Assembly: GCF_900005765.1 (NCBI RefSeq)
Contig: NC_041689.1
Coordinates: forward strand, 1,116,001 to 1,180,000
Length of the DNA: 64,000 nucleotides
Source: Plasmodium relictum
Taxonomy: Eukaryota; Apicomplexa; Aconoidasida; Haemosporida; Plasmodiidae
Direction of reading: 5' to 3'
Shown: piece after piece, positions 17,768 to 29,689 of the stretch
How positions within the stretch are numbered: the first letter of the stretch is position 1
Layout: each line of letters starts with the position of its first letter
The notes under the pieces: generated by a model
What the model was told of the DNA's origin: nothing
The model's input: only the letters and a program-made list of their open reading frames with translations
The model's database searches: none
Made by a program: the position numbers and the translations under genes

Positions 17768-18379
17768 TTTTTTTTTTTTTTATTTAAAAGAAACTTCCTT
17801 TTCCATTTCGTTCATTTAAAATATATACATTCATATATATATTTATATGTACATATGATTCAATTGGTGTAATGAATTTATTATTTACATCCAAAGGAGA
17901 TTCTTATTTACTTTTTTATAAGCATAAAAATAAATTAAATTTAAAAAAAGAAAAAAAAAAAGTTTATAAAATTATTTTTTTTCTTAAGAAATAAGAGATT
18001 ATATATATGCATATCAAAAAAGTACTTATATGATTTAAAAGTTTTATCCTTTATAAAAAAAAAAAAAAAAATTAAGTAAAAAATTAAAAACAAAAAGGAA
18101 TAAAAATAAAATAATGTTAATCCAAAAATTATTTTTTAGTTTAACAAAAAAAAAAAAAAATTAAAACTACAATAAAGATATATTAAATGGAAATTTTAAT
18201 TTAAATAGCTAAAAAAACTAAAATAGAACTTGAAAATACCAAAAGAAATAATTATAATAATTAAGTAAAATTCATATGTTTTAAATTTATGATAAAAAAC
18301 GAAAATAGGAATATTAAAGATAAAAAAAAAACATTAAAACCAATAATATTTATATATATATATATATTGTTATAAATTT
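17768..18379. other. Intergenic region between two minus-strand genes
   Basis: About 600 bases of A/T runs. It should contain the promoter of the gene starting at 17767 and the 3'UTR of the YqgF gene. No other feature is seen. Confidence 0.55.
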
Positions 18380-19609
18380 TTATTTTTTTATATGATATAT
18401 ATAATTAACATTTTTTGATGGCAACATAAATGAATTATTATTATTGTTATGGTATTTCAAGTAATAATATAATAAATAACAAGCAGATAAACTATCTTTT
18501 CTGCTATTACAATTTTTGTTATAAAATTTTGAAAATAAAGTGTTATTTTTGTCTTTTATTTTTGTAACCATATTTTTTAATAGAAAATTTAAAAAATTCT
18601 CTTTTCCTGTTTTAATTTCTGCATTAGAACAAAAATTATAATTTTCAATATAACTTTGTTTATTTTTATAAATATCATCATTTTTTAATGTAATTAATTC
18701 ATCATTTACATCAAAAAAAACTTGGTTTGCTTTTTTGTTTTTTTCTATTTTATTTATAAAATAGCAAATATGTCTTCCCATATCACTAGCTAACTTATTC
18801 ATATATTCTCTATAAAATTAAAAAGATAAAGTTTGTATAAAAAAATTGCATAATATTAAATGATATATATTTCAATATTTTCAAATTTTTTAATTACTTA
18901 TTTCATAATGAAATTCTTATTTTATGTATATTTTATTTGTTTATAGTTTATATATTTATTTTTCTTTTATTTGTTATCTTTTTTTTTTTTTTTCATATTG
19001 ATAACCCGCTATATCCAATGATTACAAGAATATTATAATTAAATATAAATTCAAAGAGAAATTGAAAAAAATTAAAAAAATTAAAAATATAATTTTTAAA
19101 ATTAACAGCATAATATAAAACAATATTATCTTTTATAGGTAAATCAAAATTTTTGTGGTATATGAACTTTTTATGTCTTGATATTATTTTTTCATATATA
19201 AATTTATTTTTGCATAGAATACATAAACCTGTTACAAAAAAAAAAAAAAAAGATATATACAAATATACATATATATATGTAATGAGTTTATTTTTTTACC
19301 CATAAAAGTATAACCATAATCAATAGATATAATATTAAAATTATTTAAAGGAAAATTATTTATTTTCATTGAATAGTTATTTAGATTTATATCAGAAAAA
19401 CTCATATGGTTAGGTAGATAAATATTATAATTTATTATGTTACTATAAATTTTGCTGTTATTTTTCCTTGTTCTATTTTTAGAAATATTCTTAAAATCAA
19501 ATATAAAGTTAATATTTCTGTTATTTATCATTAAATAACTTGTTTCACATAATATTGTTATTTTGTGGAAAATTAAAAAAAACAAAGTAAAATATTGAAT
19601 TCTTTGCAT
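18380..19609 (-). CDS. YqgF/RuvX-type RNase H-fold nuclease with signal peptide, probably apicoplast-targeted
   Basis: Three exons, minus strand: 19300..19609, 19228 down to about 19006, and about 18785 down to 18380. The total is about 312 residues. It starts with a clear signal peptide (MQRIQYFTLFFLIFHKITIL) followed by an Asn/Lys/Arg-rich stretch, the usual bipartite apicoplast layout. The YqgF landmarks follow in order: IISIDYGYTFMG (first catalytic Asp, like the bacterial DxGxxxxG), FNYNILVIIGYS (the IVVGLP strand), FFDVNDELITLKND (the DERLTT region) and DSLSACYLLYYYL (the C-terminal Asp helix DAxAAxLIL). In bacteria YqgF matures 16S rRNA, so a role in apicoplast rRNA processing is a reasonable inference. 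The first intron (donor GTAAAA, acceptor AACAG, phase 1) is firm. The second is not: the only phase-compatible canonical donor found is GTTATC at 19005 with an acceptor ending at 18786, and this drops residues that would align better with bacterial YqgF. Confidence 0.72.
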
Positions 19610-19615
19610 TTTTTC

Positions 19616-19967
19616 TTATCCATCTTTCTTTTCATTTAATTGAACAATTCTAGGAATAAATGATAAAACACTTTTTATATCTATTAAAATAAAAAAAAAC
19701 ATATATTTCAGTAATTGTATATGCATATAATAATTCTTCATTTTATTTCTAATTTAATATCCTTTCTTTACTCTTATTTTCTTTTAAATCTTCATAATTT
19801 CTCTTTTTTGGGTTAATAGTTATTTTTTCTTCTACACAAAAAAAAAAAGAAAAAAAAAAAAACATATTTTTTTTAAACATACAATTTTTTATTTCCTCTT
19901 TCTTACTTGGTTCATTTTTTTGAGTTACATGACAAATTTCCTCTTTTTTATTTTGATTATTTTTCAT
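19616..19967 (-). CDS. Small three-exon gene, 61 aa, unknown function
   Basis: Minus-strand exons 19907..19967, 19772..19831 and 19616..19680 have compatible phases (1 and 1). The donors are GTAAGA and GTAAAG. The acceptors end GTGTAG and TTAATAG, each behind a T-rich tract. The 61-residue product is charged at the front. Its C-terminus is more conserved-looking: IKSVLSFIPRIVQLNEKKDG. I do not recognise it. Reading without introns gives a 72-residue ORF interrupted by a Phe-rich run that looks intronic. Its stop codon lies only 6 bases before the start codon of the YqgF gene on the same strand, so the YqgF promoter would have to lie inside this gene, or the two share a transcript. Phase consistency over three exons supports a real gene. 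Confidence 0.5.
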
Positions 19968-20306
19968 CTCTTTTTATTTTATACATAGGCATAGATAATA
20001 TTTTGTTTCTTTTTTTCTTCTTTTTTTTTATTTTTTTTATATTTATTTTTTTATAAAAATTATTCATACAACAGAAAAATAAATATTTTTATAAAAATAA
20101 GAAAACAATTTTTTGTTAAATAAAAATTATCTAAATACATTTTTTTAATTTGTTCCGAAAAAAAAAAAAAATAAAAATAAAAATAAATAAAAGCTAAAAT
20201 AAAAATAAAGAAAATGAAACAAAACGAAAAATATAAGATATAAAGGAAAATACATGTATAAAAACTTACTAAAAATTTACAAAATTTTTTTTTTCTTTAT
20301 GTAATT
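19968..20306. other. Divergent promoter region
   Basis: About 340 bases between the divergent small gene (minus) and the CLEC16A-like gene (plus). It is A/T runs with no recognisable motif. It presumably drives both directions. Confidence 0.5.
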
Positions 20307-23300
20307 ATGTGGAATTTTTTTAATTTTAACAATTTTGATGATAGAATAAAAAATTATAAAAATGAAAAAGAAATTTACACTCATGAAGATTTAAGGTATG
20401 ATAAAGAAGTTTTATTCTTAGTATATCTTATTTATAAAAATATATTTTTACTTCTTTTATATTGTTTTAATATGTCTTTTTTTTTTTTATGAAGATACTA
20501 CTTTGAAAAATTAGTAAAAATAAATCTAAGTAATGTTAATGTAAATAATTTCATTGAACTCTTAAGGAAAATTACACAAATAACAATATGGGGAGATAAA
20601 CATGATGATCAAATTTTTCAGTAGGGACATATATAAATAAAAGATAAAACAATAGATAAAGATTTTTGAAAATATAATTTGTTTATTTGAAATAAAAAAT
20701 TAATTTTATTAAACATACCTCCCCTTTTTTTTTTTTTTTTATAGATATTTTTGTGAAGATAATATTTTTAATCACTTTATTTATTTACTTAAACAGAAGA
20801 TAAATAAAAATATTAGAATTCAAATATATCAATCACTAACCTTATTAATACAAAACTTACAGAAAGATATTTCATTATGTAAAAATAACATAAAGAAAAA
20901 TAATAAAATTTTATAAAAATAAAATACATATATATATGATAAGATAAAATATATTATTTAATATAGTTTAACATAACAAAATATTATTTATGTTACTATT
21001 GTTTATTCTATTTACAGATTATATATTTAGTAACAATAAGATAAATAATTTAATTTATACAACTTTTATTTATCAAGATGATGAAATAATACCATATTAT
21101 ATTTCTATGATTAAATCTATCTCATTTTTTTTAAATTATCATACATCAAAGTTCTTTTTTAATGAAGTAAAAAATTATAATTTTTTCTAATATATATATA
21201 TAATTATAATTTAATCTTTTCTTTCTTTTTTTATAAAGAAGAGTATGAAATTTCCTTTATACACGGAATCATTAAGGCTATATAAGTTTAATGATATAAT
21301 TACAAGAACATACATCAAAAATATTATCCTGAATATTTTAAAAAGTATCATTTTTTTTTTTTTTTTACATATTTCATATTTTTATACTTACTTTTTTATT
21401 AAAAATTTCATTTTATTTTATATATTTTATAAATATATGTATGTTTTAGTCGAAGATGAAGGTATAGAAAATTTGATTTTATTGCGATCGTCTTTTTTTA
21501 CTATTTTGGTGTGCTACTTAAGAAATAATATGATAAAAATGAATAAAGTATATACAAAAATAAAAGAATCGAAAAAACTAAAAAATCTTTTTAATAACTA
21601 TTTAGATGAAATTGATGATGTTTTATATTTTTTCGAAGATATGTTTAACTGTAAAAAAAAAAGAATTAATGATATGCTAATAGTCAAACTTTTAATTTAT
21701 TTTTATTTCCCAATTATTTCATCTTTTAATAATTCAATATATTTCGATGGAGTAAATTCTGAATGTAATAACAGTTTTTATACTTCTGGACAAACAGAAG
21801 AAAATTTATTTAACAAAACTAATTCCATTTCAACTAATGACAATTTGAATTATAGTAGTATTGATTATGTATATTTCTCTAATCAGAAAAATATTAATGG
21901 TCAAAAAGAAAAAAAAGAAATAAGTAGCAAAGATAGTAATGATGAAAAAAACGAACATGAAGAAATAAATAGTAAAGATGAAAAAGAAGAAGAAAAAGTA
22001 ATAAGTGATAAGGATGAAAGAAACGAAAATAAAGAAAAAGACAAAAATAAGACTAATAATAATGGTGAACTTAGTAAAAATGTAGAAAATGAGGAAGACG
22101 AAAAAAAAAAAATAAAACTTAAAAATAACGAAAATGAAAAAAGCAATGATGAAGAACAGAAAGATAGAAACGATAAAAAGGAATATGCTTTTGATCTTTC
22201 TTCAGATAAATTAAGGAATATACATTGGGATAGTGTTCCTTTTTTAACATTAGTAAATGATAACTTTAAAAGTTGTAAGAATTTTGATTTTTGTAAAAGT
22301 TTACCTTCGTCAAATGAATCTTCTATAAACTCCAGCTTGAGCTATACTGAAAATAAGAAAGCAGAAAAAAATTATTATAATACAAAAAAGGAAAAAATAA
22401 GTGATAACAATTACGAATTTCTTTATTTTAAAGGAAGATCTAATGAAAAAAAAGAAAACAATTTAGAAAAAAATAATATTGAAGAAACTAAAAATTCCAG
22501 TAATAGTGAAAATATAAATTTAAAGAAAAAAATGGAAAAGAATAATAAAGATATGAATTTTATAAAAGAAAATGAATTAGAAGATTATTATTTTAAAAAA
22601 AGAACAAGAAAAATATTTATTCAATTAAATTCAAGAAATGGAATATTACATAAAAAAAAAAAAAAAAAAAACCAGAACACTAATAATTGTTCCTTTTTTA
22701 AACATGATGAAGATATGTTTGAAATAAAAAAATTAACAAATAACAGTAACATTATAAATGAAATGAAGAAAAATAATCTTTATGATATATGCCATGTGGA
22801 AATTCCTACTTTGCAGAAAAAAATTACTTTTGATGAAAATGTAAATAATGATATTTTTAATTATTTATTTAATTTTAATTGTTTTACATTAAATATGCTA
22901 AATTTTTACAATGGGAAATTAAGTATAACTAATATATTCTATAACATTTTTAAAGTAGGTTTATATTTTCATCCGTTATGTTATGTTAACTCATTTAAAA
23001 ATTTTTCTTTATTGTATAATTATATCATGAATATATCTTTATCTTTATTTATTCTCATTCGATCTCTAAACATTTTAAAAAATGATAAAATAAACAAAAT
23101 TATATACTCACTAATATTTGATGAGCATATTAATGCTTATTTTTTACATAGAATACTATCTAATGAATTAGATGAACCATATTTTTATAATTACTTTTTT
23201 GATACACACAAAAAAACTAATGTTAACAAAACCATTAGCGATGATATTGAATTCGAGTATATTTATTCCTCATCAATTGATTACTTATTACCTGAATATA

Positions 23301-25441
23301 ACAAAGAAGAAGAAAATGCATATTTGAATCTTATTAACAATTATTATAACCAGACAAGTGAAAAAAATACAAAATATAAAAATAAGGAAAAAGTAGAGAG
23401 TAAAAAAGAAAATGAAAATGATAGATACGAAAAGGAGGAAGAATCATATGAAAAAAATGAAGAAAAATTAAAAATAAAAGAAATAAAAGAAGAAGAAAAT
23501 TTAAAATTAAATGAAATATCCATAAGAAGAGAAATAAAAGAAATGAATAATAATATTTTAAGAAGTGAAAGTGATATTGATAGTGATAATAAAATAATGA
23601 AATATAACGAACTAAGTAATCCAATATTTTTAAATTTCTTATTACTTACAAATATACAAAAAGAAAAAAATATAAAAAAATGTGAAAAGGAAAATATTAA
23701 AAATAAAATTTCAGATATTTATTTATTATTAAGTATTCAATTTATTTATAATTTTATTAAAAATACAAATGATGATTTAAATAGCATCAGTATAAATTTT
23801 TTTAAAATATCTAATTATAATTTTATATATGTTTTTTGGGATATTATAAATATTCATATAAATAATTTAAATTTAAGAATTATTACTTTAAAGTTATTAA
23901 TTAATTTGACCTTATTATATGTTCAAAAGATTTCTGATAAAAATGTATGCATAAATTTTTGTATTCCTCTTTTAAATTTAATAAAAAAGGTTCATAATAA
24001 TATCATAAAAATAAAAAAATATATAATTCCAAATATAGAATTCCTTTTTTGTTATATATAAATTATAATTTATTATAAAATATATTTCTTTTTCCTTTTT
24101 TTTTTATTATTATTATTAATAGATTAAGAAAAAGTTAGCAAATAAAATTAAAAATATAATTAACAAAATGGACTATAAAGTGTGCCAAATTTTTTGGGTA
24201 TTTTCAATTTTTATTCAATTTTACTTTCTCTTTTTCTTTAATTTATTTTTTATTTGTTCTTGTATAGGAGGAATACAAAATTTATGAAAATTGCTATCAA
24301 GAAAAAATTAATTTATTTTGTGATTCTATATTAATTAATATTGTTAATGAAATAGATGGTTACAAAAAAAAAATATATATATATTTATATATCTTTTTTT
24401 TTTATTTTTAAAAAATATATATATAATAAATTCTTTTTAGAATCAGGTGAAAATAATTTTTTGTGTTGCCCTGTTTCCCAAATAGAAATATACCGACGAA
24501 ATGTTCATGTATAAAGACATACAAAAAAAAAAAAAAAAAAAAATTCAAAAATTTCCTTTTTCATCTTATATTATTTTTAATCTTTATATATATTTGCAAA
24601 TTATAAATTTTTTTTTTGATATATCAGGCTTTATTTGTTTTAAATGGAGTGTCAAATAAATTGCAAAAAATAATCTCAAATACTAAAAAGTTAGATAAAA
24701 ATAAATTAAAAAATAGAAATTTATTTCATAAAATACGTTTTTTTTTTTTCTTAGTGAGCCATTAAATCTAATACCATTTGATTTTAACAATTATAATATA
24801 AAAGCCTTAATAGATATAAAAAATAAGAATACAATTAAATGCTACTTAAAAAATAATAATAAAATTGTAATATATTCTTATAAAACTCTTTCAATTTTTT
24901 TTTTTTTATATTATTTATTTATTTATCTATCTATCTATTTATATATATTTTTTTTATATATGATTATTTTTCAGTTTAACTGTTATTATATTGAGGATAA
25001 AAATAATTTTTTGTTATGCATACCCTCAAATACTCATGTGAACCAAGCGTTAATTATTTTTAGTCACCCCTTAATGTTAATTGATTTATATATAGACAAA
25101 AATGATAATAAAAAATTAATTGCTCATGTGTATAGTTATAATAACGAAGAAAATAATACAAGTGATTCTAGTTTTATGAATTTTAATAATTCAGAAAAAG
25201 TTTTTAACAGTAATTCTAACGATAATAATTATAATAGCACTGTGAGATATTACAGTTCAAATAATGATGATAACATATCGGATGATCATATAAAAATTCA
25301 TAAAAATGATTATGTTTTAAATACATATAGTTCTACTTATAAAAAAAATAAAACGTAAAAGAAAAAAATAATAATAAGAAACAGATAAATAAAATAAAAT
25401 ATGATGTATGGGGTATATGTTTATCTACCTATATATCTCTC

Positions 25442-25499
<58 letters not shown>

Positions 25500-25851
25500 C
25501 TACATTATTCTTTTTTCTTTTTTTTTACGCTATTTTTTATATTATGTTTTTATTTTTTATAGAATAACTAGTATGAAAAAAGAATGGTGCTATAAAGAAT
25601 TAAATTTTATGAAAAATATTTTAAAACTAAATTTTTATGATACTACTAGATCACTTATTGTATACGTAAGTCTTTTCTTTTTTTTTTTAATTAATCTATA
25701 TTTTTTCTTAAAAAAATTGCTTTTCTATGAATTGTTACATTTTTGTTTTATTCAAAATTTTTTTTTCTTTCAGAAAGAATTAAAATCAGGTATACAAAAC
25801 ATTAATGACAAAAATAAAAAAAAGTTAGAAGAATATCTTAGTTCATTTTAA
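20307..25851 (+). CDS. CLEC16A/Ema/GOP-1 homologue (FPL domain), 14 exons
   Basis: Exons: 20307..20395, 20495..20620, 20745..20878, 21018..21166, 21239..21344, 21450..23989, 24123..24197, 24268..24358, 24441..24508, 24628..24689, 24755..24866, 24975..25354, 25563..25665, 25774..25851; 1,370 residues. All junction phases agree. The first 200 residues follow the FPL domain of CLEC16A almost block by block: RKITQITIWGDKHDD (animal RSITEILIWGDQND), DEIIPYYISMIKSISFFLN (DEEIMAYYISFLKTLSLKLN) and KFPLYTESLRLYKF (FALYTEAIKFF). Later conserved pieces are NLRIITLKLLINLTLL, CPVSQIEIYRRNVHALFVL and HPLMLIDLYIDKND. A large Asn/Lys/Glu insert (about residues 260-640) separates them. In animals the family acts in endosome-lysosome traffic and mitophagy; GOP-1 works with Rab2; the plant relative (TT9/GFS9) acts at the Golgi. 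Two donors are weak (GTTCAT at 23990, GTTAGA at 24690), so those two boundaries are less sure. Confidence 0.88.
25446..25494. repeat. TA microsatellite in an intron of the CLEC16A-like gene
   Basis: Uninterrupted TA dinucleotide run of about 49 bases, in the intron between exons 12 and 13. Such runs are hypervariable in malaria parasites. Confidence 0.9.
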
Positions 25852-26503
25852 CTTATGTTGTTATTTAAAAATTTTTTTTTTTATTAATTTTCATAATTAT
25901 TTTATTTTCTTATTTATTTTCTACATTCTTTTTATTCGTGAAGGAAAATTTCTCATTTTTAAAATTATAATATTTATAAATATTTTAATTTTATAATTTT
26001 CTTATAAATGTGTATAAATACTTGTCTATTATTATAAAATATTATTTTGTAGAATATTTTTTCAAAGTTTATACCTATATCTTGTTTTATTTATTATTTT
26101 ACTGTATTTTTTATTTTTATTTTTTTTTTTTTTGCTTATTTTGTTTTTTGTATTATTACAATATTTCATTTTATATAATTCTTTTTTTTTTTTTGTATAT
26201 TATAAAAAAAGTTATGGTTGAAGAATATTCAAAAAAAATAAAATATAAAAAATTTATGTTTTTACATTTTTTTATAATTATTAAAGTTTTTGAATTTTCA
26301 TTTTTAATATTTTGTTTTTAATTGTCTTCCTTTAATGAATTATAATTCATTATATTATTATAAAAACGGTAAAAACATTTAAATTTCATAAAACTTCTAT
26401 TTGAAATTTTTAAATAAACAAAAGGAAATGGTAAATTAATCATAGCCAAAAAAAAAAAAAAAAAAAGATAAAAATAAGCAAAAATAACAACACATATATA
26501 AAT
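25852..26503. other. Convergent intergenic spacer
   Basis: About 650 bases between the stop codons of the CLEC16A-like gene (plus) and PIG-Q (minus). T-rich on the left, A-rich on the right, as expected for two 3'UTRs. An open frame at 26010-26321 is a Phe/Tyr run of T-rich DNA and not a credible gene. Confidence 0.6.
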
Positions 26504-29500
26504 TTATTTATATTTATCAGAATTAAAAAAAATATTTATAAGTAACTTTATTTTATCACAAAATAAAAATTTATTATTTTCTAAAAGTAAGTAATATGAT
26601 TTGGGAAAATTTTTTAATTCTTCATATTCCTATAGATAAAAAAAAAAAAAGTTTCAAGAAGTAAACTCTTTTTCTACATTTTTATTAAACGTTTTATTTC
26701 TTAAGAAATATGTAATAAAAGCTTGAGAAAAAAAAAAAAAGATATTTAGAATTTTTCTTATTTATACCAGATTTTCAACTAAAAAACAAAAAAAAAAAAA
26801 AAATAAACAAATAAATAAATAACAAAATAAAATAAAATAATTAATTTGTTGTTCTTTTTAATTTGTAGTTATCTTTTTTTATTTACATTTGGTAAATTTT
26901 ATTCCCGTACTAATATATTTATTAAAATTAGATGTTACAAAAAAAATATAAAAAGGAGAATATAGTATTATTTCTTTTAAAAGAAACAAAGAGTATATTA
27001 TCCCTATAAAAAAAAAAATATATTTTAAATATATTTTATGTTTTTATTTTTGTTATTCTTTTTTAATTTACTATTGATTATAAAATAAATTATTCCAAAA
27101 ACTACAACCAGTACAAAAGTAGTTGGGTATAAAAATATTAACATAGTAAATAATATGGTTCCTATAAAGTTAATTTAAATAAAAATGTATATATTTGTTT
27201 ATTCAGTTGGTTATTTTTATTTCTTAAATAATATTTACCAAAAATGACTTCTTCATTTGTATAATAATTCGTGTCTACTCTTAATTTTAATATATTCCAT
27301 TTTTTGCCACTATATAAACAAATTATAAATTCAAAGATAAAAAAGAAAAAGAAAATTAAGCATTTTTTTTAGTATATTTATAACTTTTTTCTTTTATATA
27401 TATATATAATTATTATATAAATTACTTGAATAGTAAGTACAAAGAATATATATTACTATTAAAAGATGTACACATCTTTTTTAAAAAAAAAAAAATAAGA
27501 CTAACCTATAATAAAACATATATCTTTTTATGTAAAAAAATAATGTAATATTTTTGCTTCTTATTCATTAAAAACTTACATGAGCAGTTATAAATCTTAA
27601 GTAATCAATAAGAAGTGAAAGAAAAAAAGATAGGCCTAATAAAGAGGAATATCTAAAAAATTCTACAATATAACGCTTTTTTATTGAAATTGTAATTCTT
27701 AAATAATCCCTATTAAATTATAAATATATGAAATACATATATAACTAAAAATAAAAATAAATAATTTTTCATATAAATACTTTTACCATTTATCTAAAAT
27801 AGAAACTATAACACTACCAATAAAAGAAGTAAAATTATTATTTAATTTTAAACCTAAAGGGTTTTGTAATAATGTACCTAATATAGACCTTTTATAAAAA
27901 AGTAAAAAAAAAAAAAAATTATTGTATTTATTGAAAAATTCAACATATGTGTATGTATTTATATAAAGAAAGAAATGAAAGTATTACGTTAAAGTTCTAG
28001 AATCATAAAAAATTTTTAATTTATCACAAAAAAAATAAAAATTAATTATATTAAATGTCAACAAAAAATATATAGTTACTCCCAGAAGCATATCTGTTAT
28101 TAGATTAAAGAATCGAATTAATAATATTTGTTTATATTTATGATATTCTGAAGGATTTTTTTTATTTCTAATTAAATTATCAATTATATAATACCACTCC
28201 GAGTGAAATAATAACTTTTCTTTTAACAAATGAAAAGTATTTATTTTTCTTTTTGGAGAAATGAATTTATTAAAAAAATTAGGTTTATAAATTATATAAT
28301 ACAAAGATCTATTTATCAAAGAAATGAAATATATAAAAAATATTAATATATAAAATACAAAAGAAATTATGTATTTTTTTTCTTTTTTCAAAAAAAAATC
28401 TCTTCTATTTGAATTATTAGCACTATTATAATTTTCTATGCTATTTGCATATATGCACTTTTTATTAATAAATGAAATTATCTGTTTTAAATCTAATGAT
28501 TTCATTATCTTATCTTCAACAAAATTAAAACTAATTAATTCTTCTTCGCTTTTTAAATTACATTCCAAATTGCAACCTGAATCTAACTTATCAGAACATT
28601 TTTCTTCCTTATTAAAGTCCTTGCAATAATTTGATATCTTTTTATCTTGTATATTTTTACATTTTTTCTTTTTATTATCTTTTTCATTCACTTCTTTATT
28701 TTTTTTAATATTATCATTATCATAATTTTCATTAATAATTTCATTATCTACATTAAGTCTATTTATCTCATTAATTTTATCATATATGTATTCTTCACAA
28801 TTTTTTTTTTCTTCCTTATATAAATTAAGGTTTTTTTTATTCTTCCTTTGTGCTTCTAAATTTTTGTTTTCTTTTATAAATATTTCTCCTCTACTAAATG
28901 CTTCCGAAACCAAGTTATTTACATGATCAAGAGAAAGATTGTATATATATTTATTTGTATTATATAGCATAAATAAAGCATTTTTATTTTCTTCATTTCT
29001 CAGTTTTTTTATAAATATTGGCTTATTTTTATAATAACTAAGGAGTAAATAATTATTTATACTATTATCAACGCATTTTGTAATTTTGCTATTTTGCAAC
29101 TCTTCCAAGTTTTTTACTAAATTTATTTCTCCAATGATTCTAAAATATTTCCAATCATCTTTGTTTTTATCGTTCTTTTTTATTTTAAATTTGTCTATCT
29201 AAAAATAAAATATAATATAATAACTTAAATTTAAGACAACTATGAAACTATTGTAAAATATATGGAATGAAAAAAAATATCATTATGTATAAAAAAATAA
29301 TTTTTAATAAAAATAATGGAATATTTTTTTTTAAAAATTGAATCGAGCTTTTGAATAAATAGAATATTTAAATAAAAAAAAAAAAAAAAATTTTATATTA
29401 ATAAGTTTAATTATTTTGGTATATTCAAAAAGTGATTAAACTATAAATATATTCAGAATAATACATTTCAAGAATTAAAAAAAAATTGTTAGTAATATAA

Positions 29501-29689
29501 AAAAATGTATTTTTTTTTTATCTCTTTATTTTTTATTACATATTTATAGGAAACATGGATAACAACAAATGTATTTTCATTTGAAATACCATATAAATAA
29601 TATAATTGTTTATTTGATATTTCTACATTTAAAGGAAAAAAAATATTTAAACATTTATTTTGTGATTCCCATTTTTCCATATTAATCAT
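26504..29689 (-). CDS. PIGQ: PIG-Q/GPI1, subunit of the GPI-GlcNAc transferase, 10 exons
   Basis: Membrane subunit of the complex that adds GlcNAc to phosphatidylinositol at the ER, the first step of GPI-anchor synthesis. Minus-strand exons: 29540..29689, 27988..29198, 27787..27888, 27580..27709, 27426..27475, 27239..27309, 27072..27161, 26887..27003, 26768..26778 and 26504..26629; 685 residues, all phases consistent. Hallmarks seen: the helix RFFNLITDMLLGVTIYFLL, then GTLLQNPLGLKLNNNFTSF (the family's PAGLKLN motif), GLSFFLSLLIDYLRFITAH, GKKWNILKLRVDT, and GTILFTMLIFLYPTTFVLVV matching human [20 protein letters not shown]. The middle of exon 2 is an Asn/Lys insert. Exon 9 is only 11 nt. A Plasmodium GPI1 is expected because parasite surface proteins depend on GPI anchors. 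The start at 29689 is the first ATG of the exon; an upstream exon is not excluded. Confidence 0.9.

Noticed and set aside
26010-26321. 103-codon plus-strand open frame downstream of the CLEC16A-like gene
   Set aside because: Almost only Phe, Tyr, Ile and Leu from T-rich 3'UTR DNA, with no splice-linked partner.
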